Positions 24,810 to 33,808 of a DNA stretch of 64,000 nucleotides are shown here, in pieces. The notes beneath the pieces were generated by a model. That model saw nothing but the letters and a program-made list of their open reading frames with translations, was not told where the DNA came from and did not search any database. A program made the position numbers and the translations under genes. How positions within the stretch are numbered: position 1 is the stretch's first letter; each line of letters begins with the position of its first letter. The DNA is from Arthrobacter sp. M4 (GTDB lineage Bacteria > Actinomycetota > Actinomycetes > Actinomycetales > Micrococcaceae), in contig NZ_JAIWYX010000003.1 in assembly GCF_020251205.1 (NCBI RefSeq), positions 1 to 64,000 of the forward strand, read 5' to 3'.

Positions 24810-26963
24810 ATGGCTGGATGGAATGCCGATACGGGTGCAGGGCCCTTAGGGGGAACGGTCACGTTGGTGGAGGGCTCGAACTTCTGCATTTCCTTGACGA
24901 ACGGGGATATCCTTCCCGAGTATCCACACGGAGTCTTCTACGAGGACACCCGGATTCTGTCCCGCTGGACCCTGACGGTGAACGGGCAGCCGCTTGAGCC
25001 GCTCGCCGTGGAAACGAGGCAGCCGTACCGCACGCTGTTCGCCGGCCGCGTTCCCCGCACCGACGGTTATGCAGACAGCCCGCTGATCGTGGAGCGGCTG
25101 CGGGAAGTGGGTGCCGGGATCTTGGAGGAGATCTCGATCCAGAACTTTTCGACGAAACCGGCTGACTGTGTGATCGCCCTCAACGTCGAGTCGGATTTCG
25201 CCGACGTGTTCGAGGTGAAGGAGGCTCGGATCCAGCGGCGCTGGGTCGTAACCCGCCAGTCGGAGGGCGATTCGCTGATGATCAGGGGCTTCTGGGAGGA
25301 CGTGCATAAAGCTGTCGCGGTCAATGCTCTTGGTGCCGACGTCGGGGCGGAAGCCCTGACGTTTCGAGCGAGCATTCCGCCGCACGGGAAGTGGATCGGA
25401 CGGTTGAGCGTGGTGCCCTTCGCGGACGGGACGGGTCCGAAGGAGCCGTTCGTGCATCCGGCACCTGGGGAGATGTCTCCCCGGGACCGACGGCGACAGG
25501 AGTGGGTGGAGAAGATTCCGGTGCTGCAGTTGGGCAACCGCTCTATGGAGCGAACGCTGCGGCGCAGCTACGACGATTTGGGTGCGCTGCGCATCGAGGA
25601 TCCGGATCACCCGGACCGGATCGTGGTCGCGGCCGGGGCTCCGTGGTTCATGACCTTGTTTGGACGGGACTCGCTGTGGGCTTCGGGCATGGCGCTGCCA
25701 GTGGACCCGTCCCTGGCCCTTGGCACGCTGCAGACCCTGGCCGAACGTCAGGGCCGCGTGGTTGACCCGATGAGTGAGGAGGAACCGGGCAAGATCCTCC
25801 ACGAAGTCCGGCTCGGCGTCTTCGGCGGACTGGCCCTGGGCGGAAAGTCTGCCTACTACGGCAGCGTCGACGCCACGCCTCTGTTCGTAATGCTGCTAGG
25901 GGAGGTTAGTCGCTGGGGTTTTGCCCCGGAGACCATTGCTGCACTGCTGCCCCATGCAGACCGCGCCCTGCAGTGGATCCAGGATTATGGGGACAAGGAC
26001 GGCGACGGATTCGTCGAGTATGAGCGCCTCAACGACCAAGGGCTGATCAACCAGGGATGGAAGGATTCGTGGGACGGCGTCAATTTCGCCGACGGCACCC
26101 TGGCGGAACCGCCGATCGCCCTGTGCGAGGTACAGGCCTATGTCCACGGCGCCTACACGGCGCGCGCGTGGATGGCATACGACCGCGGCGACTTAGCCAA
26201 GGCGGCGGAACTGCGTGAACGAGCGGCGCAGCTGAAGAAGAAGTTCAACGAGCAGTTCTGGCTCCCGGACAAGGGCCATTACGCAGTCGCGCTGGACAAA
26301 AACAAGCGGCCGGTGGACGCGTGTGCATCCAATATGGGCCACTGCCTCTGGTTCGGCCTTGTGGACGAGGACAAGGCTCCTCTGGTAGTGGAACGGCTGA
26401 TGTCGCCGGAGATGTTCAGCGGCTGGGGCGTGCGGACCCTTGCCAGCGACATGGGCGCCTACAACCCTGCCAGCTATCACAACGGGTCCGTGTGGCCCCA
26501 CGACAACGCGCTTATTGTGGCCGGGCTGCTGCGCTACGGGTTCGTCGAGCAAGCCCAGCAGATCTCCACAGCCCTAATGGAGGCGGCCGACTACTCCGGC
26601 GGCCGGTTGCCGGAGCTGTTCTGCGGCTTCAGCCGCGAGGAGTTCACTGAGCCCGTGCCCTATCCGACGGCGTGCTCGCCGCAGGCTTGGGCAGCTACCA
26701 CACCCATCCTGCTGGTAACGAGCCTCATGCGATACGACCCCCACGTTTCCCTCGGCGGCCTCTGGCTGGATCCCGTGCTTCCCGAGTCCTACGGCGACCT
26801 ACATATCAGCAACGCCCCGATGGGAAGCGGCCGGGTCACCATTGACATCTCTGGCCCCACCGCGTCCGTCAACGACGTACCCGAGGGCCTCGTATTTCAC
26901 CGCGGCCGGCGGCCATGGATCACCGATCTCGTGGAGCAAGCCAAGCTGCGGCCGGAGGCATAG
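24810..26963 (+). CDS. amylo-alpha-1,6-glucosidase-like glycogen-debranching family protein
   Basis: A 717-aa protein with the N-terminal glycogen-debranching domain (GTVTLVEGSNFCISLTNGDI, then YPHGVFYEDTRILS) and a C-terminal (alpha/alpha)6-barrel. Barrel landmarks are WFMTLFGRDSLWASGM, LHEVRLG, INQGWKDSWDGVNF, QAYVHGAYTARAWMAYD, and SYHNGSVWPHDNALIVAG. The last contains the Trp-Pro-His-Asp motif of GH63/GH133-like enzymes. The start at 24810 has a GAGGAG ribosome binding site; the upstream in-frame GTG at 24783 lacks one. Members hydrolyse alpha-glucosidic linkages or act in osmolyte and glycogen metabolism; the substrate is not settled. It stands alone. Confidence 0.85.
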   Translation: MAGWNADTGAGPLGGTVTLVEGSNFCISLTNGDILPEYPHGVFYEDTRILSRWTLTVNGQPLEPLAVETRQPYRTLFAGRVPRTDGYADSPLIVERLREVGAGILEEISIQNFSTKPADCVIALNVESDFADVFEVKEARIQRRWVVTRQSEGDSLMIRGFWEDVHKAVAVNALGADVGAEALTFRASIPPHGKWIGRLSVVPFADGTGPKEPFVHPAPGEMSPRDRRRQEWVEKIPVLQLGNRSMERTLRRSYDDLGALRIEDPDHPDRIVVAAGAPWFMTLFGRDSLWASGMALPVDPSLALGTLQTLAERQGRVVDPMSEEEPGKILHEVRLGVFGGLALGGKSAYYGSVDATPLFVMLLGEVSRWGFAPETIAALLPHADRALQWIQDYGDKDGDGFVEYERLNDQGLINQGWKDSWDGVNFADGTLAEPPIALCEVQAYVHGAYTARAWMAYDRGDLAKAAELRERAAQLKKKFNEQFWLPDKGHYAVALDKNKRPVDACASNMGHCLWFGLVDEDKAPLVVERLMSPEMFSGWGVRTLASDMGAYNPASYHNGSVWPHDNALIVAGLLRYGFVEQAQQISTALMEAADYSGGRLPELFCGFSREEFTEPVPYPTACSPQAWAATTPILLVTSLMRYDPHVSLGGLWLDPVLPESYGDLHISNAPMGSGRVTIDISGPTASVNDVPEGLVFHRGRRPWITDLVEQAKLRPEA

Positions 26964-27118
26964 CCGCACTTTCGGCCCGACGGCAGGCCAGTGGAGTCGC
27001 CGTCGCCCGGGATGGCTAAAGGTAGCCAGACTTTAGGAATGCCGACGCCCGGAGATCCCCAAGCTCAGGACCGAAACCTTCGCGATCCACACATGTTTGG
27101 AATCGAGCTCGGAGTGGA

Positions 27119-28042
27119 TCATGCTGCTTCCCGCTGACCGTGGATGATGCGGTTGGCGTGTCGGGCCGACAGGGGCCCTAGAATCCCGTGTAGGTCATAG
27201 AAGAGCTGTCGCGCCTCCGTGCCCTTCCACTGCTCTGGCAGGAATTCGAGCGGGAGTTCCGGATCCAGGAAGGGCAGCCGCCGCCATTGCGTGACCATCG
27301 GAATGTAGGTTTTGAACGCGTCCCGATAGGTGCTCTCGCTCCTGTCCTTCCGCTTTTTCCACTCTGTGAGCTCTGCTGTATGCGCGTCGATAAATTCGGC
27401 ATAGTACTGCTCAAGGGATTGGAGATCCCACCATTCAGCAACCTTGTTCTTGAGCTCCCCTGGCCCTGCCGGGCTGGAAAAGAAGAACTCAACGTAGTCC
27501 TTCAAGTCATTCCGGACCACGAAATCCATAGCCTCGGTGAAGAGCTTCTTCGGTGCAATGCAGAGTCCCGGCGCCACGTTGCCGAATCCCATGCGGGACA
27601 GACCCGTCCGGATCTTATTCCGCTGTGCCCTTTGCGCCTCGGGCACCGAGAAGGATGCGAGGAGCCACGGGTCGTTGGCTGACGCGGGGCGCGGTACGAA
27701 GATGCGCTCATCCCGGATACTGAAGTGCTGCTCCAGTTCCGGGGACAGGGAGTACCCGTTCTGACCATCGACTTTCTCGCTGGTCAGCACCCCCTTCTTT
27801 TTCAGGCGGGAGATCGAGGACCGGATGCTAGCCGACTCGAGGCCCAGATCCTGAAGGAGGCGTACTAGCAGGGCCACAGGGATTACTCCCCCGCTGCTAC
27901 GGCCATAAAGCCCGAAGACTGTGATGATGAAGCGGTGATGGGCGGGCTGCCCTGCAGCGCCCGGGAGTCGGCCAGCAATTATTTCGTCTTCGGCATGCAC
28001 GCGATCAGCATACCAATGGCGCGGCCCTTTCCTGACCGACAT
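27119..28042 (-). CDS. PaaX family transcriptional regulator
   Basis: A 307-aa GntR-like repressor of the PaaX group. The N-terminal winged helix is at about residues 35-95 (HHRFIITVFGLYGRSSGGVI, then ESASIRSSISRLKKKGVL). The PaaX-type effector/dimer domain (RFGFGNVAPGLCIAP-like segment) and C-terminal PaaX region (YIPMVTQWRRLPFLDPELP, then LPEQWKGTEARQLFYDL) follow. Known PaaX proteins respond to aryl-CoA compounds. It is divergent from the MFS/ammonia-lyase-like genes and is the natural candidate regulator of the 28-41.6 kb regulon. No strong ribosome binding site precedes the ATG at 28042, so the start may differ slightly. Confidence 0.9.
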   Translation of the reverse strand: MSVRKGPRHWYADRVHAEDEIIAGRLPGAAGQPAHHRFIITVFGLYGRSSGGVIPVALLVRLLQDLGLESASIRSSISRLKKKGVLTSEKVDGQNGYSLSPELEQHFSIRDERIFVPRPASANDPWLLASFSVPEAQRAQRNKIRTGLSRMGFGNVAPGLCIAPKKLFTEAMDFVVRNDLKDYVEFFFSSPAGPGELKNKVAEWWDLQSLEQYYAEFIDAHTAELTEWKKRKDRSESTYRDAFKTYIPMVTQWRRLPFLDPELPLEFLPEQWKGTEARQLFYDLHGILGPLSARHANRIIHGQREAA

Positions 28043-28434
28043 CCATTAACTTTCTAGGACGACCGCATGACTTCTGCCATGTGAGAGCAGGCTGGGTGGC
28101 CGCATCCAGCGTGATCGAATCTTTGATATGGCTGTTGTGTCGCGGTTGTCATTTGGAGGAGAATATTTGCTCAACGGCGGAGTTAAAGTGGCTTCCGCTT
28201 GAGAGTGCCCTCAATCCACTACGGTCAGATTCTACGGCGGGGAACGAAAGCCACGTGCGGTCATGAGAACGTAATATTGCAATCTAGTGACTGTCGTCAT
28301 GTTTTCGTGACATACTGATGCGACTTGCTCCGTCAATGACGAGCACAGCCCCCTCTCCTTCGCGCCGCAAGCTCAAAGACGAGCAACCGCACTTCGAACC
28401 AGCGGATGACGAAGCACACGGAAGGTCTACTCAC
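28043..28434. other. divergent control region between paaX-like gene and MFS gene
   Basis: Almost 400 bp without a gene. It contains the shared promoter motif (28276-28315). A short plus frame at 28081-28266 has no recognisable content. An in-frame upstream ATG at 28318 for the MFS protein lies directly after the motif and lacks a ribosome binding site. Confidence 0.6.
28276..28315 (+). promoter_or_regulatory. shared regulatory motif, site A
   Basis: ATTGCAATCTAGTG, then GTCGTC, TTTT and TGACATAC at fixed spacing. The same arrangement occurs upstream of the cupin gene (31937-31975), and a partial match precedes the ABC operon (35440-35456). ATTGCAAT is itself palindromic. Probable operator/promoter of the MFS and lyase-like genes, possibly bound by the adjacent PaaX protein. 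Confidence 0.55.
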
Positions 28435-29814
28435 ATGGCTTCTTCGCTTCTCGACGAGGCAAAGCTCTCCAAATTCCACCTCAAAACCGCCGTCGCCGGC
28501 TCTGCCGGTCAGTTCTGTGACGGTTATGTTCTGGGAATCATCGCACCCGCGCTGCCCCTCTTCGCCGCTACGCGCGAAGTTTCCCCGCTGATGAGCGGCC
28601 TGCTCGGCGCCTCGGCCCTGGTCGGACTCTTCCTGGGCGCCTCCTTCTTCGGCTGGCTCACGGACAAGATCGGCCGCAAGACGCTCTTTATCGCCGACAT
28701 GGTTGCGATTGTCATTCTGTCTTTGGCCCAGATTGGCGTCGAGTCTGCAGGAATGCTCTTCGCCCTCCGGCTACTACTGGGCATCGCCGTTGGAGCGGAC
28801 TACGCAGTCGGTCCCACCGTTATCGCCGAATTCTCACCAAAGAAGTATCGCGGGGCACTGCTTGCCTCCGGACCTGCCATCTGGACAGTCGGCTATGTAG
28901 CATCGTTCGTCGTAGGATCAACGATGGCCAACACCACCACTGACTCGTGGCGTTGGATGCTGGTATCGGGTGCCGTGCCGGCGATTGTCCTTGTCTTCGT
29001 CCGATTCGGAATCCCCGAATCGCCACGATGGCTGGTTGAAAAGGGCAGAATGGACCAAGCCCTGGCGGTGATCCGCAAGCACATTGAACCCAATGCGACA
29101 ATGGCCGACATCACTCAGGCGGACCTTTCCGGCCACATCACGGCAAAAAACGAACGGCCAACGAAGCTCCTTATGGAACCCTTCCACCGCCGTCGCCTTG
29201 CGTTCGTTTGCCTTTTCTGGTTCTGCCAGGTCGTCCCTTACTTTGCGGTCTTCACCTTCCTGCCCACAATCCTCGAAAGCCTGTCCACAGGCTCCGCCTT
29301 CACGCAGACCTTAACGGTCAACATCTTCCTCCTGGTCGGCGGAGCGCTCGGGGTCTACGCAATCGGACGAGTCGGCCGCCGGCCGTACGCGTTGGCTTCC
29401 TTCACCGTTCTGGCCTTGTCCACCGCCGGCCTTGGGATCTGGGCCAATGCTCCGCTGTGGTACATCGTGGTTTGCTTTGCGTTCTTTGCGCTTGTCTCGT
29501 CAGCTATGTCATCCCTGGACATCGTGTACCCCACGGAGCTCTTTCCCACCGAGATCCGAGGCACCGCTATGGGCATCGCGGTGGCCTTCAGCCGGATAGG
29601 TGCGGCCGTGGGCACATTCCTGCTACCCATCGGCATGGCCAGCTGGGGGGTCCAAAGCGTCACGCTGATCACTGCCGCTGTAGCAGCCGTCGGCTTGTTC
29701 GCCTGCCTGGCCTGGGCGCCGGAGACCCGCGGCCTGACGCTCACTGCGGCAGCCAAAGGCCAGCAACCATCCGAACAAGGACATGAGCTCGAATCGGGCA
29801 AAACCCATGCCTGA
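28435..29814 (+). CDS. MFS transporter (sugar-porter/aromatic-acid-type)
   Basis: A 459-aa, 12-helix major facilitator. Visible signatures: GWLTDKIGRKTLF (loop 2-3 motif), the second-half GRVGRRPYAL equivalent, RLLLGIAVGADYAVGPTVIA (helix 4), PESPRWLVEKGR before the central loop, and PTELFPTEIRGTAMGIAVA in the second half. It is proton-coupled and inner-membrane, and likely imports an organic-acid-like or zwitterionic compound. The ATG at 28435 is chosen for its ACGGAAGG ribosome binding site and because the extra N-terminus from 28318 is hydrophilic and atypical. It is followed after 43 bp by the lyase-like gene, in one transcript. Confidence 0.9.
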   Translation: MASSLLDEAKLSKFHLKTAVAGSAGQFCDGYVLGIIAPALPLFAATREVSPLMSGLLGASALVGLFLGASFFGWLTDKIGRKTLFIADMVAIVILSLAQIGVESAGMLFALRLLLGIAVGADYAVGPTVIAEFSPKKYRGALLASGPAIWTVGYVASFVVGSTMANTTTDSWRWMLVSGAVPAIVLVFVRFGIPESPRWLVEKGRMDQALAVIRKHIEPNATMADITQADLSGHITAKNERPTKLLMEPFHRRRLAFVCLFWFCQVVPYFAVFTFLPTILESLSTGSAFTQTLTVNIFLLVGGALGVYAIGRVGRRPYALASFTVLALSTAGLGIWANAPLWYIVVCFAFFALVSSAMSSLDIVYPTELFPTEIRGTAMGIAVAFSRIGAAVGTFLLPIGMASWGVQSVTLITAAVAAVGLFACLAWAPETRGLTLTAAAKGQQPSEQGHELESGKTHA

Positions 29815-29857
29815 CAAAGCGCTGCCAACTCCGTTTCGAACGGACACAAGGAGCACC

Positions 29858-31270
29858 ATGCACCACGTTATTTCCGGCATCGACGACTTGACCCTCGATC
29901 TTTTCGACGACGTGACCCGCCGAAACGCCACGGCCGAACTCTCCCCACAGCTTGCAGACAAGATCGATATGCGTCGGGGCCAGTTCCTCTCTTTCGTGCA
30001 GGGGAACCGGAACACACACCTGTACGGCATCACGACAAGGCACCATGTCGGCGCAAAGCATATCCTCGACTTCGATGGTTACGACGAATTCGCTTCCCGT
30101 CTGCCTGCTTCTGGTTCAACCTTCGGCGAGAAGCTCCCGGACCGCCTCGTACGAGGAATCGTTGTTGCCCGCCTGGCCGACTACATCAATGGAACAGGTT
30201 GCCTGAGGTCCACCACAGTTGCCCGCATCCTCGACCTGCTCACCCGACAGGAACTGCCGAAGGTGCCCGCACGGGGAAACGGGGAGCCCGGTGACATCAT
30301 TCCCCTTGGTTACCTCTTCCGCGAGGTGTTCAACGGAAGCCTCGAAGTTGGCGAGGGTATGGCCATGATCAACGGATCCCCTGTTGCCGCCGCGTCGCTG
30401 GCGGACGCGGCCGTGGGGAGCAGGGACCATGTCAAGACGCTCGAACGCACCTTCGCACTGGCTGCCTTCGCGGTCTCCGCACCACTGCAGCACTTTGACC
30501 AGCAGTTCGAATCACTCTGGAACGACCAATACCTGGCCGAATCAGTCCGGAACATCCGCGGCTACCTGAAAGGCGCTGAGGGCGTCGGCTATCTGGCCTA
30601 TCAGGCCCCGGTCTCGTTCCGGAGCATGCCCCGCGTGCTCGGGTGGTTCCGACGAACTGTCAGCACACTGGAAGAACTCGGGTCCACCGCCCTCAGGACG
30701 TCATCGAACAACCCGGCCTTTATTGGTCCCAAAGAAGCCCCTCCTTTCGGTGCCGTACTCTCCAATGGCGGCTACCACAGTCCCTACGCCAGCCCCGCAC
30801 TGGACGCGCTCACGAGGTCCTACGCCGACGTCACCCAAATGCTGGCAGCCCTGACCAACCAAGTAATGGAGATGCCCGGGGGCCTGCTGAGCCTGGAACC
30901 CGAGTCCGAGGTCTCGACGCTCTACCACGTCACCAGAGGCTGGGCGGAAGAAGCCCGTGCCGCAGCAACTCCGAGCCTTATCAGCCTCGGCAACGGAGGA
31001 CAGACAGACACCGGCACCCTCGACCTCCTCGCATGGCGCAAATCCAATGAAGCAAGTCAGGCCCTCGAGGCGGCCTGCACCGTCCTGGCAGTGTCCGCAG
31101 CTCACACCGCCGAGCGCAAGAACATCAAGGCCGCAGGCGAGCTCGCAATCTTCCAGGAACAAATCCTGAAGGTCTTCCCGGTCGGCACCAAGCCGGTTGA
31201 ATTTGATCAGCGGCTCACCGACGTACGGACCCTGCTTTACCCATCCGCACGCCAACCCCTTTCCGTATAG
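29858..31270 (+). CDS. histidine/phenylalanine ammonia-lyase-like protein lacking the MIO triad (paralogue 1)
   Basis: A 470-aa member of the aromatic amino acid lyase superfamily. Conserved features: the N-terminal catalytic-Tyr loop (LYGITTRHHVGAK), GEGMAMINGSPVAAA, the SFRSMPRVLG arginine region, TSSNNPAF and the helical C-terminal bundle. At the place where true lyases have Gly-Ala-Ser-Gly-Asp, whose Ala-Ser-Gly cyclises to the electrophilic MIO group, this protein has Gly-Glu-Pro-Gly-Asp (Glu143-Pro144-Gly145), so MIO cannot form. Ergothionase, a superfamily member that eliminates trimethylamine from a betaine without MIO (from my recollection), is the closest functional precedent. Start ATG 29858 follows AAGGAGCACC. 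Likely a lyase on a quaternary-ammonium substrate; not proven. Confidence 0.85.
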   Translation: MHHVISGIDDLTLDLFDDVTRRNATAELSPQLADKIDMRRGQFLSFVQGNRNTHLYGITTRHHVGAKHILDFDGYDEFASRLPASGSTFGEKLPDRLVRGIVVARLADYINGTGCLRSTTVARILDLLTRQELPKVPARGNGEPGDIIPLGYLFREVFNGSLEVGEGMAMINGSPVAAASLADAAVGSRDHVKTLERTFALAAFAVSAPLQHFDQQFESLWNDQYLAESVRNIRGYLKGAEGVGYLAYQAPVSFRSMPRVLGWFRRTVSTLEELGSTALRTSSNNPAFIGPKEAPPFGAVLSNGGYHSPYASPALDALTRSYADVTQMLAALTNQVMEMPGGLLSLEPESEVSTLYHVTRGWAEEARAAATPSLISLGNGGQTDTGTLDLLAWRKSNEASQALEAACTVLAVSAAHTAERKNIKAAGELAIFQEQILKVFPVGTKPVEFDQRLTDVRTLLYPSARQPLSV

Positions 31271-31936
31271 ATACAGCCACACACGTTCTTTGGCCAGTGC
31301 CGGTATCCGCCGGCTCCCGTTATGCATTCTCAACTGTGGGGCCAAGGCCGGCTTACCGCCATCCCAGGAAAACGAACGTTTCTTGATCATGCTCCCTTGC
31401 GCTCTTGCGCACGGTTTCCACCATCTGCTCCGGCGGCACGAAATTCGATGACGGTTCCGGTTTCGTGTGCATTTTGTGGAGAGTTGCTCATCACCGTGCT
31501 GTCTAGGTGCCCGTCCGAATGATCAGGACGGAGATGCCTCTCCCCTGAGTTCGCCACGGAGCTCCAGCACCTTGATGATGGCTGGCCAAGGTAGCCCGGA
31601 TCCGGGCTTGTCACGTTCGTGCCGGCGGTACCTATTCGATGCAGTATTTTGCGGGGCGACGTGAGGTTGCCCTCCGAAGCCGGCCAGCCAGCACGCTCAA
31701 TCCCTCGCTCAGGATTGACACCCCGATGCGCTGCGCGGAACGAAGGAGCGACTATTTTGGCGATGATTCATGTGCCGAAATCAAGACGGGCGGCGACATA
31801 TCCGCAGCGTGGCGCAAGAATGAAGCTGCACGAGCCATCCTGAGGTCCATCGACGATTACGAGCAGAAGCTTAGCTTTTGAAGGGAAGCGACGAAGGCTT
31901 CCCGTAAACGCGCTATCAATAAGCAAAAACCAGACT
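31271..31936. other. 666-bp gap with an unassigned fragment
   Basis: No complete gene. A plus-strand frame ending at 31881 has a coding-like tail (DISAAWRKNEAARAILRSID) that may be the 3' end of a lost gene, but it has no start signals. The 3' end of the gap carries the shared promoter motif. Confidence 0.4.
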
Positions 31937-31975
31937 ATTGCAAGTCTAGTGCGACCGTAGTAATTTATGACACAC
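31937..31975 (+). promoter_or_regulatory. shared regulatory motif, site B
   Basis: ATTGCAAGTCTAGTG, then CGTAGTAATTT and TGACACAC. It aligns with site A at 28276-28315 over about 40 bp with roughly 28 identities. Here AGACT and AGTCT also form an inverted repeat around ATTGCA. It lies 27 bp upstream of the cupin start. Confidence 0.55.
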
Positions 31976-32001
31976 CGCATCGTTCAATGAGGAGATCTGC
32001 G

Positions 32002-32529
32002 ATGACCCAAAACACAACCACAACCACCACTAGCCGCGTATCGGTAGTCCGTGAAACCGAGCGGGAAAACCTCTGGTTCCTAGGTGATTTGATCCAGCCG
32101 ATCATCACCTCAGAGATGACCCGGGGCTTGTTCCAGCTTTCGCTGACCCATTCCAAGGCAGGATCCGAGCCTCCGCTCCACGAACACAACGGAGAGGATG
32201 AGATCTTTTACCTGCTTGAAGGTCAGATTTCCTTCTGGGCAGCAGATGTCGCGGTGACCCTCAATGCCGGTGACTGCATCCTGTTACCCAAGGACGTGCC
32301 GCATATTTTCAAGGTATCCCCGGAAGCGGAAGCAAAATGGCTCGTGATGAGCGCCCCGAGTGGCCTCGAGAAGTTCTTCCGCGCTGTTGCGATACCGGCG
32401 GAGTACACGGGTCCGCAAATCGGATGGGCAATGGACGAGGAAACCGAGCAGAGGCTGGAAGCCGCCGCCGAAGAGTTCAACATCAAGATCATTGCTCCCC
32501 CGGGCGCCCGGCCCGAGACAACTCTCTAG
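32002..32529 (+). CDS. cupin domain protein
   Basis: A 175-aa single-domain cupin. Motif 1 has the metal ligands (PPLHEHNGEDEIFYLLEGQ: two His and a Glu) and motif 2 has the closing His (PKDVPHIF). Such proteins are metal-dependent dioxygenases, isomerases or quercetinase-like enzymes. Start ATG 32002 follows TGAGGAG; the longer frame from 31987 would overlap this site and is rejected. First gene of a three-gene unit with the monooxygenase and the carboxylesterase, so it likely acts on the same intermediate. Confidence 0.85.
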   Translation: MTQNTTTTTTSRVSVVRETERENLWFLGDLIQPIITSEMTRGLFQLSLTHSKAGSEPPLHEHNGEDEIFYLLEGQISFWAADVAVTLNAGDCILLPKDVPHIFKVSPEAEAKWLVMSAPSGLEKFFRAVAIPAEYTGPQIGWAMDEETEQRLEAAAEEFNIKIIAPPGARPETTL

Positions 32530-32568
32530 CCCACGCGCTCCTACTCAAAGCCAAAAAAGGAACTATTC

Positions 32569-33801
32569 ATGAAAGAACAAACAATCGCTGCAGATCCAGG
32601 AACCCGTCTGGTCGTTTCGGGCCCTCCGGCCCACGAGGTGACAGCCGAACTCGTCTCTCGCATTCATGCCATTGGACAACTTCTTCGCGAAAACGCCGTC
32701 GAAGCTGACAGGAACCGGGTCCTTCCCGACTCCAGTATCGCGGCCCTGGAAAGCACAGGTGCGTTGCGAATCTCCGCCCTTCAACGGTATGGCGGCTATG
32801 AGGGAGGGGCCACAATGCTGTTGGAGGCCGCCAGGACCGTCGGCCTCTACTGTCCGGCAGCAGCCTGGGTCACAGTCATTTCCAACGGTTCAGTCATGTT
32901 GGCCAACCGCTATGACGATGAGCTTCTTGATGAGATTTTTGCGGACGGTCCCGTCCGAATGGCGTCTATTTTCGCAAGCCCGCAGGGAACGGCCATTCCT
33001 GAGGGCGACGGATGGCGTGTAAGCGGCGAATGGCCTTTTGCTTCCAACTCCATGCATTCGGACTGGGCCATCGGGATCCTCAATGTGCACGGCTCCGGCG
33101 ACGACCAACCCCGCATCGGGTTTGCCATGATGCGTCGCGGCGAATACGGGGTAAAGGACACCTGGTACACGATCGGCATGCGGGGAAGCGGATCAAACAC
33201 GATGGTCGCTGACGACCAGTGGATCCCCCGCAACAGGATCATCACCTTTGAACAACTCATGGGCCAGACCGTGGAGAGCGATCCGACTGTGACGTTCGGG
33301 CGCCGCCTGACACCGCACCTGACAATGTCCACAACTATCCAGGCACCTGCGCTCGGAGCCGCATACGCTGCTTTGGACTACGTGACCGACCTGTCGCAGA
33401 GACGGGGCATTACCTATACGAACTACAAGCGCCAGACTGACTCAGGGGCCTTCGTACAGGGGCTTGGGGCTGCAAGCATGAAGATCGACTCAGCCCGCTT
33501 ACTGCTTGAAAGATCAGCAGCCGACATCGATAACGCCGCTTCCGGCACAACACCTCTCCCGCTGCCAGAGCGAGCGCGAAACCGCGGCGGCATTGGTCAT
33601 GCCGGCCATGAACTAGTTGAAGCCGTGAATGATCTCTGCTGGCTGCACGGTACAGCGGCGTTTTCGGAGAATAGCCTGCTGGGCAGGATGTGGCGCGACA
33701 TCAACACCGGAACACGCCATGCCTCCATTGCCGCACCCATGGGGTACGAACTTCACGGCAATGGCCTAACCGGCACCGAGTTCATCTCTGCGAAGCTCTG
33801 A
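32569..33801 (+). CDS. flavin-dependent monooxygenase of the acyl-CoA-dehydrogenase fold (HsaA/DszC group)
   Basis: A 410-aa two-component (group D) flavoprotein. The N-terminal helical domain (SIAALESTGALRISALQRYG, GYEGGATMLLEAARTVG), central beta domain (GDGWRVSGEWPFASNSMHSD, later MRGSGSNTMVADDQWIP) and C-terminal four-helix bundle match HsaA/HpaB-like/DszC enzymes. It lacks the CoA-ester logic of true dehydrogenases. It needs reduced FMN or FAD, and the reductase encoded at 40384 is the obvious partner. It would hydroxylate or oxygenate an aromatic or heteroatom-containing intermediate. Seven bases separate its stop from the esterase start. Confidence 0.88.
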   Translation: MKEQTIAADPGTRLVVSGPPAHEVTAELVSRIHAIGQLLRENAVEADRNRVLPDSSIAALESTGALRISALQRYGGYEGGATMLLEAARTVGLYCPAAAWVTVISNGSVMLANRYDDELLDEIFADGPVRMASIFASPQGTAIPEGDGWRVSGEWPFASNSMHSDWAIGILNVHGSGDDQPRIGFAMMRRGEYGVKDTWYTIGMRGSGSNTMVADDQWIPRNRIITFEQLMGQTVESDPTVTFGRRLTPHLTMSTTIQAPALGAAYAALDYVTDLSQRRGITYTNYKRQTDSGAFVQGLGAASMKIDSARLLLERSAADIDNAASGTTPLPLPERARNRGGIGHAGHELVEAVNDLCWLHGTAAFSENSLLGRMWRDINTGTRHASIAAPMGYELHGNGLTGTEFISAKL

Positions 33802-33808
33802 CGACGCC

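Noticed and set aside
28318..28434. Upstream ATG extension of the MFS protein
   Set aside because: The extra 39 residues are polar and atypical, no ribosome binding site precedes it, and the ATG abuts the regulatory motif.
29858..31270. Calling the lyase-like proteins hutH (histidine ammonia-lyase)
   Set aside because: The MIO-forming Ala-Ser-Gly is absent and no hutU gene is near; the symbol would be misleading.
31639..31881. 80-codon plus frame between the first lyase-like gene and the cupin
   Set aside because: Only the last ~25 residues look coding-like; no start signals. Treated as an unassigned fragment in the intergenic entry.
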